Assembly: GCA_024398515.1 (NCBI GenBank)
Contig: JAKSIZ010000004.1
Location: 1-64,000, forward strand
DNA: 64,000 nucleotides
Source of the DNA: Bacteroidaceae bacterium
GTDB taxonomy: Bacteria; Bacteroidota; Bacteroidia; Bacteroidales; Bacteroidaceae
Direction of reading: 5' to 3'
Below the pieces are notes generated by a model that ran no database searches, was not told where the DNA came from, and worked only from the letters and a program-made list of their open reading frames with translations. The translations under genes were made by a program, and so were the position numbers. Shown in pieces: positions 53,286 through 62,197 of this stretch (position 1 is its first letter; every line of letters starts with the position of its first letter).

Positions 53286-55931
53286 ATGGAAAGAATGTGT
53301 AATAATTTAAGATTATTTGTAGTGATGCTGACTTTGGGTGTTTGCATGTCTGCGAATGCTGCAAAACAAAAGCCTCAGTTGTATGTTCCGATGGATTACT
53401 CCACTTGTGGATACCACGCATCTGAATGTAATTTACCAGAAGTAAAAAACATTTTCCGCATCGAGAACAACGGAAGCAATGATTATTACGACATAATCCA
53501 ACAAGCGATTGACAAAATTTCCTCGATGAAACCGAACAAAATTGGCATTCGAGGTGCACTTTTGCTCGACAGCGGAGACTTTTATATTTCCAAACCTTTG
53601 CGCATTAAAACATCGGGAATTGTGCTTCGTGGAGCTGGAAGAGACAAGACTAATATTATAAAAGGTGGTGTTGACCGCGGTGCAGCCATATATATAGAAG
53701 GTGAAAATGCCCCTGTCAGTAAGCAAAAAGATTATAAATGTGGCGATAGAATCGGCATTTCTTGGACTGCGGACAAGGCTTGGATTGCTGCACATGGTTG
53801 CGATGATTTCGGTGGAGGATTGGATTACACTGGCTGGAAAGAGGGTGATATTGCACTGACATGGAACAGAAAAGTGGTTGCTATCAACGGTGACGAACTC
53901 ACACTTGACGCTCCTATCACCATGTTTGGATGCAAGAACATCATAAAAAAGTCCGATTTCATCGTCACATTCTTCGATTCTTCCAACGAAATAAATGAGT
54001 GTGGAATAGAAAATCTGACGCTCATTTCTGAGAAAAATGACTGGAATCCGAAGGATGAAGACCACTGCTGGACGGGTATTCATATAGATAACGCGCGCGA
54101 CTGTTGGGTTAGTTCTGTCAACTTTAAGCACTTTTCGGGCAGTGCGGTGAACCTTCAAAAGGGTTGCAGTCGCATTACTGTTCAGGATTGTATAGCGTCA
54201 GAACCTGTGTCGGAGATAGGTGGATGGCGTAGGGATGTGTTTATTACTCGCGGACAACAAACGCTATTTCAGCGTTGCGTATCGCGTGAAGGCATCCACG
54301 ATTTCGCTGCTGGATACTGTGCACCAGGGCCAAACGCATTCGTGCAGTGCGAAGGCGAATGCTCTTTAGGCTTTAGTGGAAGCATCGGAGCATGGGCACC
54401 AGGATTACTTTTCGACATTGTAAACATCGACGGCAACGATATTGACATCATGAACCTTGAGCAATTCCGCACAGGCACAGGCTGGAATTCTGCCAACACC
54501 ATGATTTGGCAATGCACGGCAGCAAACATAAAATGCTATTCGCCAGACGCAGAAAACCGCAACAGCGGGCACGGATGTTGGGGTGCTCTTTGGGGCAATG
54601 GAGCATGGACAAGCAGTAACGACCACGTAAATCCTCGCAGTCTTTTCTATTCGCAACTCGAAAACCGCCTGAAGTCAGAGGGTAAAGAGATGGTGGTTGA
54701 CGGCAAGATCTTGCCAAGAAGTACTGATGCTACATCTTCGCCTACCGTTGAACAAGCCCAACGTTTGGCACAGGAAAGCCTTACCACGCCGCGTCTGACA
54801 ATGGAAATGTGGATTGCGCAGAACGAAAGTATAGCATACAACACCCTGTCAACATCATTATTCAAGTACAAACCAATAAAAGAAAACGCCAAAAACATCA
54901 ACTTGCAGCCATTGACACAAAAGCCAAACTACTACATTCCGTGGTGGAATGGTCGCACAAAAGACTCATGGGTTGCACGATCGGCACGCCCTGCAGTGAC
55001 AAGATTCGTGCCTGGATATGAAGGAAATGGCTGGACAGACAAGTTGGATGATGTGGTAGATTACCTCGACACGACAGGTTTCGGCAGTCTCGACCACCAT
55101 TATGGATTGTGGTATGACATTCGCCGTACCGACCATGAACGCATTCGCCGTGCCGACGGCAGCGTTGAACCACCGTTCTATGAGCAGCCATTCTCGCGCA
55201 GTGGAGAGGGCACGGCATGGGATGGCTTAAGTAAATACGATCTCAGCAAGCCTAATCGTTGGTATTGGGCACGCCTCAACGAGTTTGCATCGAAGGCTGC
55301 CGAGAAGAATATATACCTTTTCAATGAGATGTACTTCCAACACAACATCCTCGAAGCAGGCGCACACTGGGTGGATTGCCCTTGGCGACCAGTGAACAAT
55401 ATCAACAATACCAACTTCCCTGAACCCGTTCCATTTGCCGGCGACAAGCGCATATTTCTTGCCGAACAGTTCTACAACGAGCAGGATCCTGTGCTCAGAC
55501 CACTTCACAAGCAATATATAAGGATGTGCCTTGAGCAGTTGAAAGACCAGCCGAACGTGGTACATTTCCTCAGTAAGGAATATACCGGACCTCTGCACTT
55601 CACTCGTTTCTGGCTCGAAACTATTGCAGAATGGGAAGCGGAGACAGGCCTTCACCCACTAATTGCCATTAGTTGTACGAAGGATGCACAGGATGCGTTG
55701 CTTGCCGACCCTATATTAAATAAGGTAATCGACGTTATCGACATCCGATATTGGCACTACAGCGACAAGGGATTGTGGGCTCCCGAGGCTGGAAAGAACA
55801 TGGCTCCACGCCAATGGATACGCAAATTCCCACTCGGAAAGATGAGCAAGGAACACGTAGAAAAAGCCATCAACGAGTACAAGGAACGCTATCCAGACAA
55901 GATTGTAATCTTTAACGCACCAGCAAACTAA
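53286..55931 (+). CDS. Exported beta-helix protein with C-terminal DUF6298-like domain (probable polysaccharide enzyme)
   Basis: The 881-residue protein from 53286 has a signal peptide (cut after MSANA). The first half is a pectate-lyase-like beta-helix: AIDKISSMKPNKIGIRGALLLDSGDFYISKPLRI, and GIVLRGAGRDKTNIIKGG, then repeats such as DNARDCWVSSVNFKHF. The second half, from about 600, reads as a TIM-barrel-like glycosidase domain (RLNEFASKAAEKNIYLFNEMYFQHN, VVHFLSKEYTGPLHFTRFWLETIAEWEAETG), similar to DUF6298 proteins of polysaccharide loci. Catalytic residues are not assigned, though acidic residues in FNEMYF and SKEYTG are candidates. Its own promoter, no SusCD pair nearby. Confidence 0.85.
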   Translation: MERMCNNLRLFVVMLTLGVCMSANAAKQKPQLYVPMDYSTCGYHASECNLPEVKNIFRIENNGSNDYYDIIQQAIDKISSMKPNKIGIRGALLLDSGDFYISKPLRIKTSGIVLRGAGRDKTNIIKGGVDRGAAIYIEGENAPVSKQKDYKCGDRIGISWTADKAWIAAHGCDDFGGGLDYTGWKEGDIALTWNRKVVAINGDELTLDAPITMFGCKNIIKKSDFIVTFFDSSNEINECGIENLTLISEKNDWNPKDEDHCWTGIHIDNARDCWVSSVNFKHFSGSAVNLQKGCSRITVQDCIASEPVSEIGGWRRDVFITRGQQTLFQRCVSREGIHDFAAGYCAPGPNAFVQCEGECSLGFSGSIGAWAPGLLFDIVNIDGNDIDIMNLEQFRTGTGWNSANTMIWQCTAANIKCYSPDAENRNSGHGCWGALWGNGAWTSSNDHVNPRSLFYSQLENRLKSEGKEMVVDGKILPRSTDATSSPTVEQAQRLAQESLTTPRLTMEMWIAQNESIAYNTLSTSLFKYKPIKENAKNINLQPLTQKPNYYIPWWNGRTKDSWVARSARPAVTRFVPGYEGNGWTDKLDDVVDYLDTTGFGSLDHHYGLWYDIRRTDHERIRRADGSVEPPFYEQPFSRSGEGTAWDGLSKYDLSKPNRWYWARLNEFASKAAEKNIYLFNEMYFQHNILEAGAHWVDCPWRPVNNINNTNFPEPVPFAGDKRIFLAEQFYNEQDPVLRPLHKQYIRMCLEQLKDQPNVVHFLSKEYTGPLHFTRFWLETIAEWEAETGLHPLIAISCTKDAQDALLADPILNKVIDVIDIRYWHYSDKGLWAPEAGKNMAPRQWIRKFPLGKMSKEHVEKAINEYKERYPDKIVIFNAPAN

Positions 55932-56009
55932 AGCTCAAACAAGCGTTAAAGTTTCTTAATATATTGTAGTTTTACAGTACTTTGTATTGCAAGGTAGTTA
56001 TATTTTACA

Positions 56010-56017
56010 TACCTTTG
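56010..56017 (+). promoter_or_regulatory. -7 promoter box of the padR-pspC operon
   Basis: TACCTTTG on the plus strand, with TTGC 19 bp upstream (55987-55990). The leader is about 75 nt long. Confidence 0.6.
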
Positions 56018-56097
56018 CACGGTGAAAGTCGTGTCATTGTGTGTCCGGAAGCACAAGAACGACCTTCAAACAGTTATAAATCAACACAAAGACTACA

Positions 56098-56427
56098 ATG
56101 AATTTTGACAATGCAAAGTCGCAAATGAGGAAAGGAATGCTTGATTATTGCATTATGTTGCTGCTAAAAGACAAGCCTTGCTACTCATCCGACATCATCA
56201 AACGTCTCAAGGATGCGAACCTTTTAGTGGTAGAAGGAACGCTTTACCCATTGCTTTCGCGGTTGAAAAAGGACGGACTTCTCACATACGAGTGGCAGGA
56301 AAGTCTGCAAGGACCGCCACGAAAGTATTATTTACTCTCTGAAGAAGGCAAGTCGATGCTCGAACAACTCGACATTGCCTGGTGCGAATTGGAACATACA
56401 ATACATCAAATCAAAGCAAAACCATGA
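56098..56427 (+). CDS. PadR family transcriptional regulator
   Basis: The 109-residue winged-helix protein reads MRKGMLDYCIMLLLKDKPCYSSDIIKRLKDANLLVVEGTLYPLLSRLKKDGLLTYEWQES, then GPPRKYYLLSEEGKSMLEQL. This is the compact PadR type without a large dimer domain. Its stop overlaps the start of the next gene (ATGA). In Bacteroidetes, PadR genes of this kind sit in front of PspC-domain genes and probably sense envelope stress together. Confidence 0.94.
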   Translation: MNFDNAKSQMRKGMLDYCIMLLLKDKPCYSSDIIKRLKDANLLVVEGTLYPLLSRLKKDGLLTYEWQESLQGPPRKYYLLSEEGKSMLEQLDIAWCELEHTIHQIKAKP

Positions 56428-57731
56428 TTAAGAAGAACTTTACAATAAACTTCCACGGCACATTGATTGCCATCGACGAAGACGCTTACGAACTGCTGAA
56501 GCACTATACCGACACCATCCGCCGCTATTATAGTCGCGAAGAAGGAGGCGAAGAGATAGCCGACGACATCGAAACACGCATCATTGAACTCATCAATGAG
56601 GAGAAAAATTCAGGCAATAACATCGTCACAATCGAACTTATGGAGAGCATCATCAAGCGCATTGGAGCACTCGATGAACTCGTAGAAAATGCCGATATCA
56701 ACGACGCAAAGCGACGCTTGCACAAAGCGCAGCGACTGCAAGAAACCGATAAAAATTCGCAAGACGACGCTTCAGACACCACAAGACAAGCCAGTACATC
56801 CGAGCGATTGCGCGATGCCACCAGTTCACTTGCCGATAATATGGAGAAGAGGGCAAAGTCAGCGTGGAGCACATTGAACAGCAGCAAGCGCTATTATCGC
56901 GACAAGCAGAACGGAATTGTTGCGGGTGTACTCGCCGGAATGGCACAATATTTCGGTGGAACTCCGCTTGTCTGGCGATTGGGATACCTCATCGTGTTGT
57001 TCATTTCGTTCTATATCAGTTTGTTTTCCAACCCATTCATCCTGCTTTTGTTAATAGGCATATACGTGGTCCTGAGCTTGATTTCGCCTCGTGCCGACAT
57101 GCCAGAGGAGGTGCTGCGAATGCGTGGAGAAAGCATCACGCCGCATAATCTTGCCGAGGAGGTCACACGTCAGTCGAGCATACGCAAGGAAAACCAAACG
57201 TCGATACTCAATAGCATCGGCAAAGGTCTCTATCGTGTCATGATGTTTATTCCGCTTATCTTCGTTGCATTGCTGTTCATCGTGCTCGTCTGCATGGCTG
57301 CAGTCTTCTTCACCGAACCGATTACGTGGTTTACAACGTGGTTTCATTACGACTCGATGTCAACAGCCGAGATACTCAATGCCGTTACAGTTCCGTTAGG
57401 AGTAGCCTTCGGAGCAGTGCTTGTGGGACTTTTCATACTTATCTACTGCTTTACTCACGCCATCGCAAGTTCGCTCGACAAGGTTGAACCGATGGGCATC
57501 ATGCAGCGGTTCTTCTGGTTTGTTGCCTTCATTGTATGCATTGCATGCCTATGTGCCGGTGCATCGAAGACCATAACAATTGCTGATAAAATCGATGCCA
57601 AGTGGAATTATTCGCAGCAGCAAGAGCAGGTTGCAGACACCATTTCTGCGCAAAGCGACCTGTTGACGGAGGAAATTAATTCGGCGGAACAAGTAGCGGA
57701 TTCTGTGCTTTCAACGTTCGAAGAAAAGTAA
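56424..57731 (+). CDS. PspC-domain membrane protein
   Basis: The 435-residue protein starts at 56424 (MIKKNFTINFHGTLIAID), an ATG that overlaps the padR stop. An N-terminal cytoplasmic part with DAYELLKHYTDTIRRYYSREEGGEEIADDIETRI and a charged coil (about 60-150) precedes a PspC domain at about 155-225 (KRYYRDKQNGIVAGVLAGMAQYFGGTPLVWRLGYLIVLFI). Three to four more helices and an acidic tail follow. PspC-type proteins monitor the inner membrane. The PadR partner most likely represses this operon. Confidence 0.9.
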   Translation: MIKKNFTINFHGTLIAIDEDAYELLKHYTDTIRRYYSREEGGEEIADDIETRIIELINEEKNSGNNIVTIELMESIIKRIGALDELVENADINDAKRRLHKAQRLQETDKNSQDDASDTTRQASTSERLRDATSSLADNMEKRAKSAWSTLNSSKRYYRDKQNGIVAGVLAGMAQYFGGTPLVWRLGYLIVLFISFYISLFSNPFILLLLIGIYVVLSLISPRADMPEEVLRMRGESITPHNLAEEVTRQSSIRKENQTSILNSIGKGLYRVMMFIPLIFVALLFIVLVCMAAVFFTEPITWFTTWFHYDSMSTAEILNAVTVPLGVAFGAVLVGLFILIYCFTHAIASSLDKVEPMGIMQRFFWFVAFIVCIACLCAGASKTITIADKIDAKWNYSQQQEQVADTISAQSDLLTEEINSAEQVADSVLSTFEEK

Positions 57732-57770
57732 TCAAACGCTTGCCTCTGCAGATATGTACGGAAGGGGGTG

Positions 57771-57862
57771 AAAAACATTGCTGCAATGTTGGTCCGAACA
57801 TTGTAGCAATGTTGACTCGAACATTGCTGCAATGTTTGAACGAGTTTAACGCTCGACTTCAG
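57771..57862 (-). repeat. Triple dyad array, AACATTG family, copy 6 (reverse orientation)
   Basis: Dyads at 57775-57791, 57798-57814 and 57821-57837 with centres CTG, TAG and CTG. The T-run is on the minus strand (A-run before 57775), so this copy is reversed relative to the others. Its minus-strand left flank GTCGAGCGTTAAACTCG recalls copies 1 and 5. It lies between two convergent gene ends. Confidence 0.9.
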
Positions 57863-57911
57863 AAAGCCAAAGCGCAGACCGCCGAAAAACAAATGGAGAA
57901 TATGGGCGTTT

Positions 57912-60008
57912 TTATGAGATGGCGCCCCAGTTGATATTGGTCTTCTTGAGTTCGTAAAGGCGATTCCACAGCAGACGATATTCGGGACGTTTGCTGTCGG
58001 GATCGTTGTCGATGACTGATTGTGCCTCATCTCTGGCATATTGCAGCAGTTGTCCGTCGCGTGCAATGTCGGCTATCTTCAGGTCGAAAGCCATTCCACT
58101 CTGCTGCGTACCTTCGAGGTCGCCAGGTCCGCGAAGCTTCAAATCAGCCTCGGCAATCTCAAATCCGTCGTTAGTCTGGCACATGATGTCGATGCGTTTT
58201 TTCGTGTCGTTCGACAGTTTATGCGTTGACACCAGTATGCAATAGCTCTGGTCAGCACCACGACCAACACGTCCTCGAAGCTGATGCAGCTGTGAAAGTC
58301 CGAAACGCTCGGCATTGAGAATGACCATCACAGACGCGTTAGGCACGTTCACACCCACTTCTATCACGGTTGTTGCAACGAGAATCTGCGTCTCGCCTTT
58401 GACAAATCGCTGCATCTCTGCCTCTTTCTCCAAGGCTTTCATCTTGCCGTGCACCTTGCTCAGACGGAACTCAGGGAAGACTTGTTTCAGCCGTTCGAAG
58501 CCATCCTCAAGGTTCTTGAGGTCCATCTTTTCGCTCTCCTTGATGAGTGGGAACACTATATACACCTGCCGACCAGCATTGACCTGCTGGCGTATTCCGT
58601 TGTAGAGCGACGTCTCTTGGTCTTCCCACTTGTGAATTGTCATCACAGGTTTGCGCCCTGGAGGCAACTCGTCGATGATGCTAACGTCAAGATCGCCGTA
58701 AAGAGTCATGGCAAGTGTGCGCGGTATTGGCGTTGCCGTCATCACCAGAATGTGTGGAGGATTGGAACTTTTGCTCCAGAGTTTGGCACGTTGAGCCACG
58801 CCGAAACGGTGTTGTTCGTCTATTACTACGAATCCCAAGCGTGCGAATTGTACGTTTTCTTCAATCACTGCATGAGTTCCGACGAGTATGTTTACGCTAC
58901 CATCAAGCAGTCCCCGTAGCACTTTTTCGCGCTTTTTGCCCTTCACGATGCCTGTAAGGAGCTCGACACTAACGTTCATCGAGCCGAGAAATTCGCGTAT
59001 TGTAGCCAAGTGTTGCTCTGCAAGTATCTCGGTTGGAGCCATGATACACGCCTGATAACCGTTGTCGATGGCTATCAACATGGACATTAGAGCCACGAGA
59101 GTCTTGCCACTTCCGACGTCGCCTTGCAGCAATCTGTTCATCTGTTTGCCACTTCCGACGTCGGTTCTTATCTCGCGTATGACACGTTTTTGTGCGTTTG
59201 TAAGGTCGAAAGGCAGATGGTTTTTGAAAAATTCATTGAAGGTTTCGCCCACGCGATAGAAGGTGTAGCCTCGGTATTTGCGTCGCTGGTCGGCAGCATA
59301 GCGCAGGATGTTGAGCTGGATATAGAAGAGTTCCTCGAACTTAAGGCGTGCCCTTGCGTCGGCAAGCGACTTGTTGTCGTGCGGACAATGTATGTCGCGC
59401 ATGGCTTTGTCGCGTGAAATGAAGTGAAACTTTTCGATGATGAAGTCGGGCAAAGTCTCCGGCAACGGCGGCATCAGCGATACGAGCGACTCGATAATCT
59501 TGCCCATCTGCCGCGAAGTAAGTGCCGAGTTTTTCATCTTTTCCGTTGTGATGTAGGCAGGATGAAGCTTGAGATTGTCGAAATGAACGTTCTCCAACTT
59601 GTCTATTTCGGGATGTGAGATGTTAATCCTGCCTTGGAAAACGGTAGGTTTGCCATACACTACATACTCCTCATTCACATGATAATGGTCCTTTATCCAC
59701 TTGATTCCCTGAAACCAAACGAGGTCCATCACGCCTTGACCGTCAGAAAAATGGGCAACAAGACGCTGTTTTCGCGGTCCCATCTGGAATGTTTCGAAGC
59801 CCAGAATACGACCTTTTACCTGCACAAAAGCCATATCGCCGGTGAGGTCACGTATTGCGTAGAGCTGCGTGCGGTCTATATATTTATAAGGATAATACTG
59901 CAAAAGGTCCTCGTTCTTGAATATTCCGAGTTCGTTATTCAAGAGTTTTTTCCTTTGCGGACCAACGCCTGGAAGGTATTGTATGTCTTGTTGCAGGAAT
60001 CCTAACAC
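57912..60008 (-). CDS. recG: ATP-dependent DNA helicase RecG
   Basis: The 698-residue protein has an N-terminal OB/wedge domain ([36 protein letters not shown]), a helicase domain with Walker A GDVGSGKT, motif II DEQH in [18 protein letters not shown], and [20 protein letters not shown], and a C-terminal half with [16 protein letters not shown] and [13 protein letters not shown]. RecG remodels stalled replication forks and branched DNA. It overlaps ispD by 7 bp at its start and is the last gene of the pfpI-ispD-recG operon. Confidence 0.97.
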   Translation of the reverse strand: MLGFLQQDIQYLPGVGPQRKKLLNNELGIFKNEDLLQYYPYKYIDRTQLYAIRDLTGDMAFVQVKGRILGFETFQMGPRKQRLVAHFSDGQGVMDLVWFQGIKWIKDHYHVNEEYVVYGKPTVFQGRINISHPEIDKLENVHFDNLKLHPAYITTEKMKNSALTSRQMGKIIESLVSLMPPLPETLPDFIIEKFHFISRDKAMRDIHCPHDNKSLADARARLKFEELFYIQLNILRYAADQRRKYRGYTFYRVGETFNEFFKNHLPFDLTNAQKRVIREIRTDVGSGKQMNRLLQGDVGSGKTLVALMSMLIAIDNGYQACIMAPTEILAEQHLATIREFLGSMNVSVELLTGIVKGKKREKVLRGLLDGSVNILVGTHAVIEENVQFARLGFVVIDEQHRFGVAQRAKLWSKSSNPPHILVMTATPIPRTLAMTLYGDLDVSIIDELPPGRKPVMTIHKWEDQETSLYNGIRQQVNAGRQVYIVFPLIKESEKMDLKNLEDGFERLKQVFPEFRLSKVHGKMKALEKEAEMQRFVKGETQILVATTVIEVGVNVPNASVMVILNAERFGLSQLHQLRGRVGRGADQSYCILVSTHKLSNDTKKRIDIMCQTNDGFEIAEADLKLRGPGDLEGTQQSGMAFDLKIADIARDGQLLQYARDEAQSVIDNDPDSKRPEYRLLWNRLYELKKTNINWGAIS

Positions 60009-60655
60009 AATGCTTCGGCTACTTTGAGGTCAAAAGGTCGGGTGATTTTAATGTTTTCAGCGTTGCCCTCGATGAGTGTTATCGGCTGTCCGTAACGCTT
60101 GACCACAGATGCATCATCGGTGAACGACTCGTCGTAAGGCTGCTGGAAAGCACGTTTCAAGAGCTGAATGTCGAACGTCTGAGGCGTTTGTCCGAGGCGG
60201 AAGAAGTCGCGGTTTTCGGTAAATCCTTCGGTCTTCCACAGCGTTTCAACCACAGGAATTGCCGGAACAACAGCCTTGTATTGGGCAGCGGAAGCATAGC
60301 AATTGCGGATTACTTCAACCGAAGGGAACGGTCGTACACCGTCGTGAATGCCCACAAGACCGTTGGCATCGTCGGGAATAAGCGCAAGTCCGTTGGCAGA
60401 AGAATGGAAACGAGTGGCACCACCATCGGCTATCTCGTGCGGAATATCGAAAGAATGTTCACGGCACAACTGCTTCCAATAGTCCTGCTGAGTCTTTGGC
60501 AATACGAGGATAATGTGCAAATCCAGCCCCGACTCATGGAACCTTCTGATGGTTCGCATCAATATCGGCACGCCTTTGACGGGAAGAAACTGCTTAGGCA
60601 AGTCGCTCCCCATGCGCAATCCTTTGCCCCCCGCAACGATGATGATGTAGTTCAT
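60002..60655 (-). CDS. ispD: 2-C-methyl-D-erythritol 4-phosphate cytidylyltransferase
   Basis: The 217-residue protein carries the nucleotide-binding [21 protein letters not shown] at the start, [11 protein letters not shown] and VPVVETLW in the middle, and [14 protein letters not shown], all typical of IspD. It makes CDP-methylerythritol in the non-mevalonate isoprenoid pathway. It follows the DJ-1 family gene by 29 bp and overlaps recG by 7 bp. Confidence 0.96.
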   Translation of the reverse strand: MNYIIIVAGGKGLRMGSDLPKQFLPVKGVPILMRTIRRFHESGLDLHIILVLPKTQQDYWKQLCREHSFDIPHEIADGGATRFHSSANGLALIPDDANGLVGIHDGVRPFPSVEVIRNCYASAAQYKAVVPAIPVVETLWKTEGFTENRDFFRLGQTPQTFDIQLLKRAFQQPYDESFTDDASVVKRYGQPITLIEGNAENIKITRPFDLKVAEALC

Positions 60656-60684
60656 AGACTATAGAAATACATGAATATAGGCAC

Positions 60685-61245
60685 CTATGCCAATAAATGA
60701 TTATACATCATGCCCTCTTTCAGACCATCCGAAGCACCTTCGCCAGCAAGGATGTCGAGTAGAGTATAAGCAAATGGAAAGACAGCTGCAGGACCTTCAC
60801 CAGTGATAATGTTGCCGTCAACCGTGCAAAGTTCGGCAGTATAATCGGCACCTGTCAACGTTCCTTCGCATCCTGGATAGCAAGTAGCACGCTTTCCATC
60901 GACAAGACCAACGTTGCCCAAAGCCATCGGAGCCGCACAAATAGCTGCAATCAAGCCGCCTTTTTCATTGAACTCAACCAACAATTTCTGCAAAGGGACA
61001 TAATCCCTGAGGTTAGTACTGCCTGGGAGTCCGCCAGGGAGAACGAGCATATCGGCACCGTCAAAGCATGCCTCGGCAAAAGTTGTGTCGGTAATTATCG
61101 TCACGCCATGCGCCGAAACGACATGTTCATCGTCCATAATACTTACAGTTGTAACGTCAATACCACCACGACGAAGTATATCTACCGTTCCAAGAGCCTC
61201 GATATCTTCAAAACCATCAGCAAAAAATACAAAAACTTTTTTCAT
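60685..61245 (-). CDS. DJ-1/PfpI (YajL/ThiJ) family protein
   Basis: With the start at 61245 (MKKVFVFFADGFEDIEALGTVDILRRGG) it has 186 residues. The conserved Glu is in FEDIEA, and the nucleophile Cys lies in GLIAAICAAPMAL; ADMLVLPGGLPG and CYPGCEG are also family motifs. The set resembles YajL/DJ-1, a protein implicated in protection from glyoxal and protein deglycation, though its exact activity is debated. Its promoter overlaps that of nadK on the other strand. Confidence 0.93.
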   Translation of the reverse strand: MKKVFVFFADGFEDIEALGTVDILRRGGIDVTTVSIMDDEHVVSAHGVTIITDTTFAEACFDGADMLVLPGGLPGSTNLRDYVPLQKLLVEFNEKGGLIAAICAAPMALGNVGLVDGKRATCYPGCEGTLTGADYTAELCTVDGNIITGEGPAAVFPFAYTLLDILAGEGASDGLKEGMMYNHLLA

Positions 61246-61271
61246 TATGTTTAGATTATTAAAATTATTAT

Positions 61272-61292
61272 TATCTTTGCAATGCAAAGTTA
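61272..61292. promoter_or_regulatory. Overlapping face-to-face promoters of the DJ-1 gene and nadK
   Basis: On the plus strand TATCTTTG lies at 61272-61279 (for nadK). On the minus strand TAACTTTG lies at 61292-61285 (for the DJ-1 gene). The two -7 boxes face each other across CAATG, so each start site falls in or next to the other box and the 5' ends of the transcripts should overlap by a few bases. Confidence 0.6.
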
Positions 61293-61309
61293 GGAAAAAA
61301 TTTTGATAT

Positions 61310-62197
61310 ATGGTAGAAAGAAAGATAAAATTTGCTATTTTTGGGAATGTTTACCAATCGAAGAAGTCCTTGTCGGTGCAAAAAGTCATAGATATGCTTT
61401 CTGAACGCGAGGCAGAAATGTTTGTTGAGAGAGATTTCTACGATTTCCTCATCAACAAGCAGCATATCAACCTGCCGCAAGTAGGCATAATCGACAGCGA
61501 TGACTTTGATGCCGACTTCGTTCTCTCCATTGGTGGCGACGGAACTTTCCTCAATGCTGCGGCTCACGTGGGGAATAAAGGCATCCCTATTCTTGGTATA
61601 AACACGGGGCATCTTGGCTTTCTTTCCGATGCGGGAACCGATGGAATCGAGGCGGAAATCAATATGCTCTATTCAAAAGATTACGACATCGAGACACGCA
61701 CAGCCCTAATAGTGACAGGAAACGGCACTCCGCTGAGCCAATATCCAGTGGCACTGAACGACGTGGCAATACTTAAACGCGACAATGCCTCGATGATTTC
61801 CATCCGCACAACAATAAACAATGAGTATCTCACGACGTTTATGGCCGACGGACTTGTGGCAAGTACTCCAACCGGAAGTACGGCTTATTCGCTCTCGGTG
61901 GGCGGTCCAATCGTTGTTCCCGACAATAAAACCCTGACGCTGACAGCCGTTGCACCGCACAGTTTGAACATTCGACCTATCGTTGTCACCGATGATTCCG
62001 TGGTGAAACTGAACATTGAAAGCCGCAACGACACGTTCCTTGTCGGCATTGATGGTCGTTCGGTGAAGTGCAACAAGGACACAGAAATCACTATCCGCAA
62101 GGCTCCATACCTTATATATATAGTGCGACGTAAGGGCAAAAACTTCTTCGACACACTCAGAAACAAACTTCTTCTTGGCGCAAGGACAGATGAATAA
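61310..62197 (+). CDS. nadK: NAD kinase
   Basis: The 295-residue protein has the GGDGTFLNAA motif at 75-84, then GINTGHLGFLSD, DGLVASTPTGSTAYSLSVGG and the C-terminal DGR motif in VGIDGRSVKC. It phosphorylates NAD to NADP. It is divergent from the DJ-1 gene and its last 8 bp overlap the ABC transporter gene. Confidence 0.97.
   Translation: MVERKIKFAIFGNVYQSKKSLSVQKVIDMLSEREAEMFVERDFYDFLINKQHINLPQVGIIDSDDFDADFVLSIGGDGTFLNAAAHVGNKGIPILGINTGHLGFLSDAGTDGIEAEINMLYSKDYDIETRTALIVTGNGTPLSQYPVALNDVAILKRDNASMISIRTTINNEYLTTFMADGLVASTPTGSTAYSLSVGGPIVVPDNKTLTLTAVAPHSLNIRPIVVTDDSVVKLNIESRNDTFLVGIDGRSVKCNKDTEITIRKAPYLIYIVRRKGKNFFDTLRNKLLLGARTDE

Noticed and set aside
53433..54158. 241-residue minus-strand reading frame
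   Set aside because: Antisense to the beta-helix protein and without a promoter or recognisable motif.
12298..57837. Triple dyad arrays as CRISPR arrays
   Set aside because: Only three units, 6-bp spacers, near-palindromic units, no cas genes, and the same spacers recur between arrays.
12298..57837. Triple dyad arrays as ordinary intrinsic terminators
   Set aside because: A T-run follows the third dyad, but stems are A/T-rich with a 3-nt centre, and the T side often faces no transcript (for example at 12 kb and 49 kb, where both neighbours are on the other strand).
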